64,000 nucleotides of DNA from positions 395,696 to 459,695 of the forward strand of contig JAIOKI010000015.1 of assembly GCA_028335825.1 (NCBI GenBank). The letters run 5' to 3'. Shown one piece after another: positions 9,443 to 19,988 of this stretch. Made by a program: the position numbers and the translations under genes. The number at the start of each line of letters is the position of its first letter. Position 1 is the stretch's first letter. The DNA comes from Nosema muscidifuracis (taxonomy: Eukaryota > Microsporidia > Nosematidae). Under the pieces are notes generated by a model, which was not told the origin of the DNA, made no database searches, and worked only from the letters and a program-made list of their open reading frames with translations.

Positions 9443-10686
9443 TTAAATTATAAAACAAAAAAAAGGATAATTTAAGAAAATAACTCCTTAACGAAAGTTA
9501 AAGGGATTTCTCTATAAATTAAAAAAAAATTAGTAAAACATAAATCAATTTTTTTGATTAAGTTACGAAATTATAAAAAAATTATTATGATTAATTAATT
9601 AATTTAAGATAATAATTATACCATTAAATCAATTATTTTCAATAAGACAATTTGTCACTGAATTGTACCATGATTAATTTTGCATGAATGTATTAATATA
9701 GTCTTGTTTATTCAACACGTAATTGGTTATTTTTTGTTGATTAATAATTTAATATAGATATGATCATAGTGAGGGGTAGAGAAAATAAAAGAATTAGTAA
9801 TAATAAATTATGGATTAAATAATATATTCTGAGCACCATTGAAGTTTGGTGTTTCATTCGCTTCATACAAATAATTTAAGTTAGATTAATTAAAATAATA
9901 TTTAATTTAGTTTTATTATTTTCAAAGACATTTATTAGATTAATTTTAAATGACATTTATTTGATTAGTTTAAAACAGCAATAATATCATTTAATTAATT
10001 CAGAAAAACAATCAATTTTGGTTTGTTTATATTAATATAATTAAATTTAAAGTACAAGGTAGTCGGTCACTATTCTTACCATCATAAATATAGAATTTAC
10101 TAATGCATTTTGATTGATCAACTACAAATATTATAAAGAAATTCTTTATGATGTTAAATTCTGTATCGAACGACTTAAATTTATCTTTTAAACCTTACAA
10201 ACTTATTAAGATTTCTGTTTTTTCAAAAAAAATTATGAATTACAGAATAGGAAAAAATAAATTAATTCTTTAACATATGATCAATATTTTTATAAAAGAA
10301 TATGATAGTTTTAAATAAATTTGAAATCTAGAAATATGTTTCAACATATTCTTAGATATAATAATATATAAGTTATTTTATTATTAGATTAATTATTGAT
10401 ATTTAATTTAATAAATTGAGCTTGATTTACAATTATTATTTATAAAATAACCCTTGTTTGATTTAGACAAGAATAGATCAATAGAATTTTTAATTATATA
10501 AATTATTTACTGAAATGTAAAAAAAGGTGTCTTATCATATAATGAACATTTTTAAAGTTAGAAGAATTTATTTTTATGAACTTTAATTTTCTATAAAGCA
10601 TATTGTTCTAAATATATCGTTAGAAATTTATGCAGATTTTACTAATAAGAAATACTATATTGGTAAATTTTTTAAAACCCTTCACT
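9443..10686. other. Long AT-rich spacer with one coding relic
   Basis: About 1.2 kb between STE24 and the MCT-1 gene, both transcribed away from it. Apart from the minus-strand relic at 10027-10194, only low-complexity AT sequence is seen. No tRNA-like structure was found. Confidence 0.4.
10027..10194 (-). pseudogene. Coding relic of unknown family
   Basis: A 55-codon open run on the minus strand containing LKDKFKSFDTEFNIIKNFF and then SKFYIYDGKNSDRLPC. It has no start codon and the frame on both sides is closed. Residue composition (D, G, R, P, C) is protein-like and unlike random translation of the surrounding 85-90% AT DNA. Family not recognised. Confidence 0.4.
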
Positions 10687-11187
10687 ATGAAATGCTTGTT
10701 TAACAAAATAGAAATTATATCTTCATCTGTACTTGGTAAAAAAGATAAGAAGACTATAAATAAAATTTGTGGTAAAGAATTATTGCAAAAATCTAATGAT
10801 TACAATCTTGTTAAATTAAAAAATAGAGCCAGTTTAGTTTTGGAAAATAATAAGGCTATACTATTCTATTTTAATAACAAATACATCCCTACAATAAAAA
10901 CTCTTGAAGAAAGTACTATGGACCTACCTATTATATATTTAGATGAAGGTGCTACTGGTCCAATACAAAGGGGAGCTAATGTAATGGCACCTGGCATATT
11001 TAAATATATAAATCTGTGTAAAGGAGATTTTAAGACTAACGATGTAGTGTGTGTATCGATAATTGAAAAAGGAATATTGGCAGTTGGTATGGCTTTATTA
11101 GATAAAAAAAGTTTTAATAAAAATACAACAGGAGAGGCAATAACCATTTTACACATTAATAATGATGATTTGTTCAATAAATATTAA
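10687..11187 (+). CDS. TMA20: MCT-1/Tma20-like PUA-domain translation factor
   Basis: 166 residues from the ATG at 10687. An in-frame ATG at 10630 exists, but the CCC block at 10678-10680 and alignment to MCTS1 (which begins MFKKF; here MKCLF) select the downstream start. The N-terminal half corresponds to the DUF1947 domain ending YIPTIKTLEE (MCTS1 PTLRLLHKYP). The C-terminal PUA domain runs DEGATGPIQRGANVMAPGIF ([20 protein letters not shown]) through GILAVGMALL to the terminal ITILHINNDDLF. MCT-1/Tma20 partners with DENR/Tma22 to recycle 40S subunits and promote re-initiation. It converges on the eIF2B-gamma gene with only 38 bp between stops, so two translation genes sit tail to tail. Confidence 0.9.
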   Translation: MKCLFNKIEIISSSVLGKKDKKTINKICGKELLQKSNDYNLVKLKNRASLVLENNKAILFYFNNKYIPTIKTLEESTMDLPIIYLDEGATGPIQRGANVMAPGIFKYINLCKGDFKTNDVVCVSIIEKGILAVGMALLDKKSFNKNTTGEAITILHINNDDLFNKY

Positions 11188-11225
11188 TTAAAAATATTTT
11201 GTTTATTATTATCAAAATTTGTTCT

Positions 11226-12320
11226 TTAGTTACAACTAAATGTATTATTCTCAGTTGTAACACTTTTTACGAATACATAAGACGGAGATATAGTACACTT
11301 CACTAATTTAGTATTATCAGGTATAATTACATTATTACCTATAAGACATTTTTCAATAACACAGTTCTCTCCTATAACAACATTATTCATAATTATTGAT
11401 GAAAGTATTTGTGATTTATTGCCTATAATACAATTATTTCCTAATATAGAATTCACTACTATAGCATCCCCACACATTAAATCATCTCCAATAAGATTTT
11501 TAATATCTTCCAGCTTATTTTTTTTAATGAACTGCTTAAGTAGTTTATGATTTTCTTTTGTATATATCAACTGATCTGAATCTGAATGAATTTTCATTTT
11601 TACAAGTTTAAGTATGTCTATATAAGATGAAGTATCTCTAATTTGATATGTATATGTATTCATAGAATTAAAGATTCTTACAGGACAGGTATTTTTAAGT
11701 CTTTCTACTATTTTAGGCAATAGATTCGATTTAAAGCTGAACATATCTGAATCTAATAAATTATAAACATCTTTTTTAAACATGTAAAATTGTACTGAAT
11801 CAAATTCTTTGGTTATAGTCACTCGATCCTTCAAAAATAATTCATTAGGTAGAATAAAATTCTCTTCTCTATTGTAATACAACAAATCTTGATTTCTAAA
11901 TCCTATAGTAGCCCCATTTTCTCCTTGACTTAGTATGGTCAGAAATCGAGATTCATTATTTATAAAATCATCTGCTATAGTTCTAATATCACAATTACTG
12001 ACAAGATCTCCTTTGGTTACGATAATATTTTGAGTTTGTATACGTTTCTCTAATTTAATTAATTGTTGAACTGACCCATCAAAATAATCAATTCCTATTA
12101 TTTCTACAGGTATGTTTACAAGATTTATTAGATGAGTAATATGATGAACATCTTTTTGAAGAATGACTATGTAAACCTTTTCGCTAACAGGTTGAAGAAA
12201 TTTGATATTTAAGAGTAGAAGTTCTGTGTTTATAATAGGAAGATTTGTTATTTTCAACGATGAGTTTGTAATAGGAAAAAGATTCGTACCCGGTCCAATT
12301 AAAATAATAGATTCGAACAT
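11226..12320 (-). CDS. GCD1: Translation initiation factor eIF2B gamma subunit
   Basis: 364 residues. The N-terminal ~220 residues are a degenerate nucleotidyltransferase fold (MFESIILIGPGTNLFPIT, then LPIINTELLLLNI) that lacks a GxGTRL-type catalytic loop, as in eIF2B-gamma. NIIVTKGDLVSNCDIRTIADDF corresponds to the [20 protein letters not shown] region. The last ~90 residues are left-handed beta-helix hexapeptides (VVNSILGNNCIIGNKSQILS, then VVIGENCVIEKCLIGNNVII). eIF2B-gamma pairs with epsilon in the exchange factor that recharges eIF2 with GTP. CCC lies immediately upstream of the ATG (GGG at 12321-12323). A sugar-nucleotide pyrophosphorylase is less likely because the active-site loop is absent. 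Confidence 0.8.
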   Translation of the reverse strand: MFESIILIGPGTNLFPITNSSLKITNLPIINTELLLLNIKFLQPVSEKVYIVILQKDVHHITHLINLVNIPVEIIGIDYFDGSVQQLIKLEKRIQTQNIIVTKGDLVSNCDIRTIADDFINNESRFLTILSQGENGATIGFRNQDLLYYNREENFILPNELFLKDRVTITKEFDSVQFYMFKKDVYNLLDSDMFSFKSNLLPKIVERLKNTCPVRIFNSMNTYTYQIRDTSSYIDILKLVKMKIHSDSDQLIYTKENHKLLKQFIKKNKLEDIKNLIGDDLMCGDAIVVNSILGNNCIIGNKSQILSSIIMNNVVIGENCVIEKCLIGNNVIIPDNTKLVKCTISPSYVFVKSVTTENNTFSCN

Positions 12321-12384
12321 GGGTTCATTTTTTTAAAAAAAATTATAAGTTAAACAAGTTTCTTATTGGACTTTTAAAAAAAAT

Positions 12385-12786
12385 CTAATTTATTACACTT
12401 CTAATACTTAAGTTATGCAAAGCAAACTCAACTCTTTTAGATGAAGTATCATCTTTATGTGAATTATCGTCGGTAATAAGTTTATTAAAAAACTGTAAAT
12501 TTACTTCAGTATATGTTTTTCTATAAGCATAACACAAATTGATTTGTTTATATTTAGGTAACAAATCTATACATTCTGAAACAAATTCATATTTTTTTAA
12601 TTTATATCCAAGACGTATCAGTGACAGAATCTTCTTAATTTCCATTACACATATATCTTGTTTTCTAATGTTTAATAAGAGATCTATATTTGTACTTTTT
12701 AATATTTTTTCATTATTATTATATAAGCCTATTAAGGTCTTTCTTGATAACCTTGGTAGAAGATGGTAAAGAATATCTGAGTTCAT
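12385..12786 (-). CDS. Hypothetical helical protein
   Basis: 133 residues, 64 bp upstream of eIF2B-gamma on the same strand. Helical with several basic patches (KKILSLIRLGYKLKKYEFV) and four Cys, not in metal-binding spacing. No signal peptide or membrane segment. There is no CCC/GGG block, and the upstream sequence CTTCTACAAT gives no other start signal. Codon use resembles the neighbouring genes and the strand opposite is less plausible as protein. Function not recognised; it could be a free-standing fragment of a larger ancestral gene. Confidence 0.5.
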   Translation of the reverse strand: MNSDILYHLLPRLSRKTLIGLYNNNEKILKSTNIDLLLNIRKQDICVMEIKKILSLIRLGYKLKKYEFVSECIDLLPKYKQINLCYAYRKTYTEVNLQFFNKLITDDNSHKDDTSSKRVEFALHNLSIRSVIN

Positions 12787-14155
12787 ATTGTAGAAGAATT
12801 AGTTCTATAAATTTATTAAAATGCCAATTATTAAAAGTATTGATGAAATATTTTTTATTTAAAATTATTGGACACTGTATTTAAGCTACAAATGAAAAAT
12901 TATAAAAAGGATGTTCAAAAAATAAAGTTAAAAGACTTTTATTCTGAAATTTATAATTTTAAATTTTATTTGGCAAACAAATTAACCAATCAAATAAGAC
13001 TAAATAAAAATATATTAACTTTTTTTAAATTATTATGAAAATTTGAATTATAAGGTGTATCAGTTTAAATTTAATTTATTTAAAATTATTAGAAATACTC
13101 TTTGTTAAGTATACTTTTAGAGCTTAAAATAATACTCTTCATGTACATTGTTATTTCTATTAAGATAAACAAATTAAGGGTAACTTAATAATTGTGTTTA
13201 TAGTAAGGAATGAGATATCTTATAATAATTTCTAATAAATAGTTTAAATTCAATAATATGCTACAAATATATAAATTTTCATTGATTTTTCACTATTCTT
13301 TGAAATTTGTCTTAGTTTTACTGGTCAAATATTATAGTTCATTTTATAATGAGTTTTATATTATTAAAATTTATAAATTTTCATTGATTTTTCACTATTC
13401 TTTGAAATTTGTCTTAGTTTTACTGGTCAAATATTATAATTCATTTTATAATGAGTTTTATATTAATAAAATTTATAAAATTTCATTGATTTTTCACTAT
13501 TATTTGAAATTTGTCTTAGTTTTACTGGTCAAATATTATAGTTCATTTTATAATGAGTTTTATATTAATAAAATTTATTATTGAATAATAAATAGCAATA
13601 ATATAAATTCCTTAATTAAACCTAACCCTTCACATTCATAATATGTTTAATAAATTTTTTATGCATATATAATAAAATATTAATTTATTCTGTTAAGGAC
13701 TTATATAGATTAATCTGTCAATTTCAAAGATTGATATTAATTTAGGAAACTACAAATAAGGAATCTTTAAGAATAAATGATGCTGAATGAAGCTTTTCTT
13801 TTCAACAGTATGATTAATGGTTTAAATATAATTGGTATTTTATATATGATAAATTTACATACAAAAAACTATCTTAGATGATAGTAAATAAATTTTATTT
13901 GGCATATTATTAATTAAAATTTAATGAAATCAATTTATAAATTTTTGTTTATTTTATTATTTTGAAACAATTTTTTTACACCGTTTTGCAAAGGTTCAAA
14001 ATTGCACCAGATTTCAAAGAAATAATAACAGGGGTTTTATTTGTTTTAAATATCTCGAAATGATATATTTGAATTTATAATTTGAGAGAAAATAATTGAT
14101 CAAAGTGGAAACATAATTTTTTTAAAAATATAAATATAAATTCAAAATATTACAT
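12787..14155. other. Spacer holding a 102-bp tandem repeat
   Basis: About 1.4 kb. The only structure is the 102-bp repeat at 13265-13579, listed separately. The rest is AT-rich low-complexity DNA with no convincing coding content. Confidence 0.5.
13265..13579. repeat. 102-bp tandem repeat, about 3.1 copies
   Basis: The unit contains TTTCATTGATTTTTCACTAT and TTACTGGTCAAATATTATA. Equivalent positions are 13271, 13373 and 13475, a period of exactly 102 bases. Copies are nearly identical, implying recent expansion. Because 102 is a multiple of three, one frame stays open (13258-13584). The resulting repetitive peptide has no other support as a gene. Confidence 0.93.
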
Positions 14156-14857
14156 ATGAGTTTTATGTATCATTTTGTTAAAAATTATCAAGAAATATGG
14201 GTAGATAATGATGATGTATGGGATGAAAGATGTGTTAGTTGGAAAGCCATAGGTAATCAAAAAATTAAGCACCCTAGAGAAGTATTTATAGGAAGCGAAA
14301 AGCTTCGAAATTTGTTATCTAAATTTTTTACTGACAATTTATATATATCAAAGGTCACATATCACATTATAGAATATAAAAGTGGAAGATTAGATATCGG
14401 ATATGATCTAAGATCATACGAAACATTTAATTATGTTATAGTAGAAGCTGATAGAGGAGAAGATTGTGGTAAAATCTTGGGTGTAACTAGTGAATTTAAA
14501 TTAAATTTAGTATTAGAAAAATTAAAAGAAGGTTCGAATGAGATGGAATCTAAAAGAATATTAAGATATGCAACTTCAGATGATATGATTGAACTTAAAA
14601 AAAGACATGAAGATGAGGATAAAAGTCTAGAGAAGTGTAGAGAGTTAGTTATGCAAAATAATATAAATATGGAAATTCTTAGTTGTGAATATCAATGGGA
14701 TAAAAAGAAAATTACATTTTATTTCAAAAGCTCGAAAAGAATTGATTTTAGAGATCTATTAAAAGATCTTTTTAAATTATTTAAAATAAGAATATGGTTA
14801 TGTGCGGAGAAAAAATCTCTTAACGTTTTAATTAAAAGCCTAATAGAAACGCAATAA
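14156..14857 (+). CDS. PSP1 C-terminal domain protein
   Basis: 233 residues. The second half fits the PSP1 C-terminal domain: NYVIVEADRGEDCGKILGV (about 91-109) is the 'VvVe.DRG.DlG.V' opening, followed by KRILRYATSDDMIELKKR, a CRELVMQNNINMEILSCEYQ segment, and KKITFYFKSSKRIDFRDLL (about 182-200), the family's 'K..fYF....RvDFR.Lv' core. The domain is found in yeast Psp1 and in bacterial RicT/YaaT, where it belongs to a complex influencing RNA processing. In microsporidia its role is unknown. A charged N-terminal ~85 residues precedes it. No CCC/GGG block at the ATG; a second ATG four codons in is equally possible. Confidence 0.82.
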   Translation: MSFMYHFVKNYQEIWVDNDDVWDERCVSWKAIGNQKIKHPREVFIGSEKLRNLLSKFFTDNLYISKVTYHIIEYKSGRLDIGYDLRSYETFNYVIVEADRGEDCGKILGVTSEFKLNLVLEKLKEGSNEMESKRILRYATSDDMIELKKRHEDEDKSLEKCRELVMQNNINMEILSCEYQWDKKKITFYFKSSKRIDFRDLLKDLFKLFKIRIWLCAEKKSLNVLIKSLIETQ

Positions 14858-15840
14858 ATTATTTAACATTAATCTTTATAAAGAAAATATATTTTAGTTT
14901 CAATCATAATAAATTTTTTCAGTTAAAAAAAATTCATAAGGGATAAAAGAATTTATAAATTTTCATGTCTAAAAATGACCTTACTTGAAAATTTAAAATA
15001 TTATTGATTTTTTTATACATTTTGGAGAGGTACAACTCTAATATTGAAAACATTACATAGAGGAAAATCTTTAAATATTCTTTCTCTTTCACTATGTTTC
15101 CAAATTATTTATATTATTAAAGAAACTTTAATAATATAAATAAGAAGTAACACCACAAGACAATTTTCAACAAGTTAAAGGTAAAAATTGAAAAAGTATG
15201 AATTATTAACCAAAGAGCTCTTTAAATACATAGCTTTAAAATTAAAATAAATTTATTCGCCATTAACTAAGACGTAACAACAATGAACTTAATGCTAAAT
15301 ATAGGATGGAGCTTGATAAAACTCCCCGAATAATGATTTATATCCAATCATTTATTCTGAAGAGTATTTTGTTAAATATTAGCTGAAAAAGAACTGACAG
15401 TACAAGAGATGGTAACTAGCAGCTATGAGGTGTAGAAGATTGAGAATTTCTAGAATTCTGAAATTATTTACAGGATATTTGTTAAAGTTAAAAATAGTCT
15501 TTAGTGAATAAAGAATATTATACAAAAAAGGAAATATCTAACAAATATAAAATAGTTACAATTATATTCTTTATTTGGTGTAAATTACAAACTTTTCTTA
15601 TAAATGTTATTTTCATCATTAATTTAAAAATTTTTATGTTTATTTTTTATATGAATAATATATCATTTATCACATAAAAAAATTTCAAATAAAAATTTTT
15701 AATATTATCTAATTGAGAAAAATTTATAAAAATATGACATAACATTTATTAGAAATAGATTTAAAATTCAAATTTAATTTTATTTGAAGATTAATTGATT
15801 AGATACAATAATACGTAATATCTTGTAATTATCTTAGGGT
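14858..15840. other. Intergenic spacer with a coding relic
   Basis: About 1 kb between the PSP1 and homeodomain genes. A plus-strand coding relic occupies 15258-15485. The remainder is AT-rich with no recognisable element. Confidence 0.4.
15258..15485 (+). pseudogene. Coding relic of unknown family
   Basis: One frame reads LRRNNNELNAKYRMELDKTP and continues through MIYIQSFILKSILLNIS and KRTDSTRDGN, with about half a dozen in-frame stops and no frame change needed across ~75 codons. The GC content is visibly higher than the flanks. Family unknown. It is either a decayed host gene or a decayed element. Confidence 0.4.
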
Positions 15841-16236
15841 ATGGTAAAGGATTTTATTAAAGAAGAGTTACAGGCACAGGCTACACTTGGTCTTTTATTA
15901 TTGAAAAATGGTTCGGAAGGTGGAAATACTAATAGAAGCAAAAGATCTCTCATACAAAATTTAGTACTAAAAGAAATATTCAAAGTAACTATGTTTCCAT
16001 CATCACAAACCAAATTTGATCTAAGCATTTTATTAAATTTAAGTAGGAAAACAATAAATGTCTGGTTTCAGAATGAAAGACAGAATGAGAAAGTTTCATT
16101 GAAAAATTCGAAAGATCTTATTAAAAGATCAGAAAAAGTTGAAATTAATGCAATTATTCTTTTTAGAATATATAAAAGTTCGCAAGTCAAATTGATGTGT
16201 AACAAAAATGACAAAAATAAATATTTTGATCTTTAA
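15841..16236 (+). CDS. Homeodomain transcription factor
   Basis: 131 residues. The homeodomain spans about residues 31-84: basic arm NRSKRSLIQN, helix 1/2 region LKEIFKVTMFPSSQTKFDLS, then LLNLSRKTINVWFQNERQNE. The recognition helix carries the invariant W, F and N (WFQNER at 75-80); the usual R-x-K after WFQN is replaced by ERQNEK. Microsporidia encode a set of divergent homeodomain proteins thought to act as DNA-binding regulators. GGG at 15837-15839, directly upstream of the ATG, supports the start. The tail after the homeodomain (about 45 residues) is short and basic. Targets cannot be inferred. Confidence 0.92.
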   Translation: MVKDFIKEELQAQATLGLLLLKNGSEGGNTNRSKRSLIQNLVLKEIFKVTMFPSSQTKFDLSILLNLSRKTINVWFQNERQNEKVSLKNSKDLIKRSEKVEINAIILFRIYKSSQVKLMCNKNDKNKYFDL

Positions 16237-17756
16237 ATACTAAATAATATTTTATTTTCTAATTATTATATGTTTAATATCTCAACTAGATTTTTGTGAC
16301 ATTTTTTTGTTTAGAAGTTTAATTAAAAAAGATAAAAATTTTTTTATTTGTTGAACTAAATTAAAAAACAGTATGCTAAAAAAAATTTTTAACAAAAATG
16401 ATTAATCGAAAAAATGAATTTATATGATAGAAAAATTCTTTTTAAAATGTTCTTTGATTATATTATGAATCTTAAGAACTTGAAAGTTTCTCAATATAAT
16501 TGACCTATATTTTTTTTCGTTTAAGTTTTCTTATTGATGCTTTTGTATAGTAAAAGACATAATTTTATTTTACAAAATATTTGAAGATTATAGTAAATTA
16601 GACCATGATAGATTTTTTACAAAATTTTTAATATAGTTAGAAAATATGAATCTAAAAAATTATCATTTTCATTGTAAATAAGTGTGAGTGGATCTATTTA
16701 TAAGCTTAGACTAAGACTGTAATTAGAATAGAATAAATATATAAAAAGTTTGGAATTCAATATTTATTTTATAATTTATTATATTTCAACCTCAATTATG
16801 GTAAATACACACAATTTATTTATTTACCCCTATTAAAAGTATATTCTTATTCTGAGCTAGATAGTCTACATATATAAAAAGGTTGATTTTTTACCCAAAT
16901 AATAAAAGTGCATTTCTGTTCTGAGAAAATAAAAACTTTAGCTATTCATAAATATAAAAGTTTGTAATTCGATATTTATTTTTTTACTCAAATAATAAAA
17001 GTATTCTTTTGTATACTTTTATATAAAAAGCTTAAGAATAAATTGTATTTTTCGACAACAAGTTTTTTGCTAAATGTTATATTCAACCTTATATTAATCT
17101 AATGAATTATTGATATCAAGCATTAAATGGAATTTTATTGTGACGAATAACTGAAAACCTTCATTTTATATGATATCTGTAAATGAAACTTTTAAATTTC
17201 AGATAGATTAAATTAAAAAGATTTATTAAATTTGTAATTTTAAATGAAAGGACTTGAGTTAGTAGATAAAATCTTATTAAGTAATTTCTTTGATAAACAT
17301 AGGTATCAATGATATATAATTATATAAGTAAGAGGTATTAAAATAATTAACGATTATATTGAATTTTCTAATCTATTATACAATAATAACTAAATTTAGT
17401 CATATTACTAATAGGTTACTGATATGATTCATTCTATCTATTGATGTTTTATGAAATTTAAACCGATTATTATTTATAAATATTATCCGCAATATAGATA
17501 TTAATTTAAATTATATCAATGACCATGTATATATTTTTTTATTAAATCTATTATTTAATTTTATATATTAAATAAACAAAAAAATAAATAAATAGAAATA
17601 TTTTTTTAAGAAATTTTCAAGATAATTTATTTTATCCATAAATGTAGGTTCAAATATTTTTTTTAATTACAAATAGTTTCGTCACATCAATAAATTTGAA
17701 TTTTGTTTGATATTTGATTAAAAAAATATTTAAATGTTTTTTTTTAAATTGGAAAT
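16237..17756. other. Gene-poor AT-rich DNA with a degenerate tandem repeat
   Basis: About 1.5 kb. Between roughly 16738 and 17030 three degraded units of about 95-105 bp share ATATAAAAAGTTTG, ATTCAATATTTATTTT, TTTACCCAAATAATAAAAGT and ATTCTTxTTCTGAG blocks in the same order. No coding content was found elsewhere. This marks the switch from the dense core to the sparse region. Confidence 0.5.
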
Positions 17757-17921
17757 ATGAAATTAGTATATCTATCTCTATTTATTATCAAATACACAAT
17801 GTGTTGTGGAAGTAGTGCGCCTAGTACATCAGAATCCACAGGAGGTTTTATTGGAGTTCCTACTGTATTTACAACTAACCCTATTACGACTATTGTATCA
17901 GGTGAACCTGCAAAAAAATAA
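17757..17921 (+). CDS. Small secreted or membrane peptide (54 aa)
   Basis: ATG at 17757 to TAA at 17919-17921. The protein begins MKLVYLSLFIIKYTMCCGSS, a plausible signal peptide, followed by a Ser/Thr/Pro/Gly-rich tail that includes GGFIGVPTVFTTNP and ends in EPAKK. Base composition is markedly less AT-rich than the kilobase on either side, and codons such as GCG, CCT, GGA and ACG are used freely, which argues for a selected coding region. The antisense frame is also open (17744-17932) but lacks a signal peptide and looks like a shadow. No CCC/GGG block. The Thr/Ser-rich tail could be O-glycosylated, as in microsporidian wall or tube proteins, but this is speculation. Confidence 0.55.
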   Translation: MKLVYLSLFIIKYTMCCGSSAPSTSESTGGFIGVPTVFTTNPITTIVSGEPAKK

Positions 17922-19988
17922 ATAACCTTCATAAATCCTATTAAAAATTTTCAACATGTATGCTTCAGTTGAGTATTTAAGTCATTTCATATTAAATTAA
18001 ATATCACATATTTTTTAAATTATAAAAGAATATTTAGTATGGACAAACAATTTAAATAAAAACCCGTAAGATTAAAAGTAAATAATTCACTAATTATATA
18101 TTCAATTTAATTTATTTCTCGACATCTATAGACAGAAAAAGTCTTAAACTATTAATTTAGATCACCATGCTTAACTGTAGGATCGATATTATTTTTATAA
18201 AATCCACAATCTTCTTTGATGGACATATCTACGACTATCAGATAAAAATAAAATTTGACCATAAAAAAATGGACATTAGCTGAAATCTTGAATTTAAGGG
18301 ATATATATAATAGTCTTATTTCTACTGTTCAAAAGCAAAGCTTTTTTTCATATATTACTATAGTTTTAGGTTATCTAAAACTTTTATTATTCTGATTCTT
18401 AGAATTTTTTCATATGAAAAACTAGCCTGATAAATAATCTTTGTAAAAAAAATTATATTTTTGTCATTATAAATACAAAGCGATAATACTTCATTTATAA
18501 ACAATCACATGTTTTATTAACTTAAAAATTTTTGGAAATAATCTAAAATTGTGATATAATGATTAAAATACATATAAATACATTAATTTCGTAACAAGGA
18601 TGAATCTAAAGCCAAATGACATAAATAAACCGTTTTTATAAGACAAATTTCATCAATTTTTTTCAAATGATAGCTTTATTGATATATATATATAATAAAA
18701 AGCTTTTAATATAATTATCTACAAATGATAAATTGCATTATTCTCTTGTTTAATTTAAATCGCAAAATACTAGATATCTGTTGATTAGATATTGCATATA
18801 ATATTACGCAAAGAATGCAAGATTAAATAAACTAGAAAGATAAAAATTCTTTTCTGTTTAACAGGTATAGGTAATAATTTTGTAGGAAGTAAAGTCAAAA
18901 ATATAAAAATCCAATAAGCTGAATATTGTGATAATCGATAAAAATCGTAAGCCTTAAATTTCACATTTATTAAGAACCTTTAATAATTTAGATGCTTTAA
19001 TCTATGAGAATATGATTCTTTGTAAACGATTTAAGACTTATAAGTGGTGCATGACTAAGATTTTCTTTTAGTTCTAACATGAGATAGAATGGTTGTAAAT
19101 TTACAATTGTTTATTGTCACAAACCGAATTGAAATGTATATTTGATCATGAATTTTAAAGTTCTTCACTAGATACTGAAGAATATAATTGAAATACAAAT
19201 CTCTTTGAGAATCTATTCTCATTTTGTAAGAAAGTAATGATATAAATAGCGAAAAGGAAAAATAAAAATCATAAAAAAATAAGATAAAATTCAGTAAAAT
19301 AATAGCTTTAGCATATTTTTAACATAAATTCGTTATATGAGGATGGATTATTTTATAATCATATTTGAAATCACAAATTTTTATATATTTGTAAATTATA
19401 TTGTGTAAATATTTTAATTTATCATTTTAATCAATATTAAGATATTATTTATCACGTTAATAATTCTATTTGTTTGATTTATGATTTAATTTATCATTTT
19501 AATGATTCTATTTGTTTGATGTCTGATTTAATTTATTATTTTAATTAATCATAAATTAAATTTATTTTTAAAAATCAAGTCTGTTCACGAACTTAAAAAT
19601 GTCTCACAAGTCAATTGACTTATTGTTATATAATCTGGTTTAATCACATAAGAAATTATCCTTATCTATACTTGTACATTGAGTTACATGTTTGACTTAA
19701 AACTTGATGTATTTTTTTTACTTACACAGTTCTATTGTTTTTAAATGAAGTAATTCTCAATTAAATGATTAGTAATTTTTTATTTTACTGCAACAATAAA
19801 ATGTAAGCCATAATAAAAAAATTATCTGCAAAAAATCTTACATAATTAAGCATCACTGCAAAGCAAAAAAATTATTTAATTAAATATAAGTATTTTTAAA
19901 AAATAATTTTAAAATGATTAGAAAATATACATTAATCAAACAATTTTATATCTTTTTTTTATTCAAACAAAGAAGTAATTAAAATAAT
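17922..19988. other. Spacer with a long degenerate coding stretch
   Basis: About 2 kb. The middle (18122-19270) has higher sequence complexity and protein-like runs on the plus strand, listed separately. 19300-19988 is AT-rich with short degenerate repeats of ATTTATCATTTTAATNATTCTATTTGTTTGAT (about 19410-19550). Confidence 0.4.
18122..19270 (+). pseudogene. Long degenerate coding region, family unknown
   Basis: From 18122 one frame gives TSIDRKSLKLLI, ITMLNCRIDIIFIKSTIFFD, GHIYDYQIKIKFDHKKMDIS and SYFYCSKAKLFFIYYYSFRL separated by stops, continuing to about 18670. Further on, other frames give NDKLHYSLV, KSNKLNIVIIDKNRKP and DRMVVNLQLFIVTNRIEMYI up to about 19270. At least two frames are used and many stops are present, so the element is well decayed. 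It could be one large gene or element, or two adjacent ones. No terminal repeats were recognised. Origin undetermined. Confidence 0.4.

Noticed and set aside
9825-9875. Possible hairpin/tRNA-like element (CACCA...TGGTG)
   Set aside because: No T-loop consensus, acceptor stem or anticodon arm could be folded around it.
13258-13584. 108-codon plus-strand open frame
   Set aside because: It is a by-product of the 102-bp tandem repeat, whose period is a multiple of three. The peptide is an AT-driven repetition without start signal.
13618-13632. Telomere-like CCTAACCC
   Set aside because: Single occurrence, not repeated, inside the window; not a telomere tract.
17744-17932. 62-codon minus-strand frame
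   Set aside because: Antisense to the 54-aa plus-strand gene, which has a signal peptide and better codon pattern.
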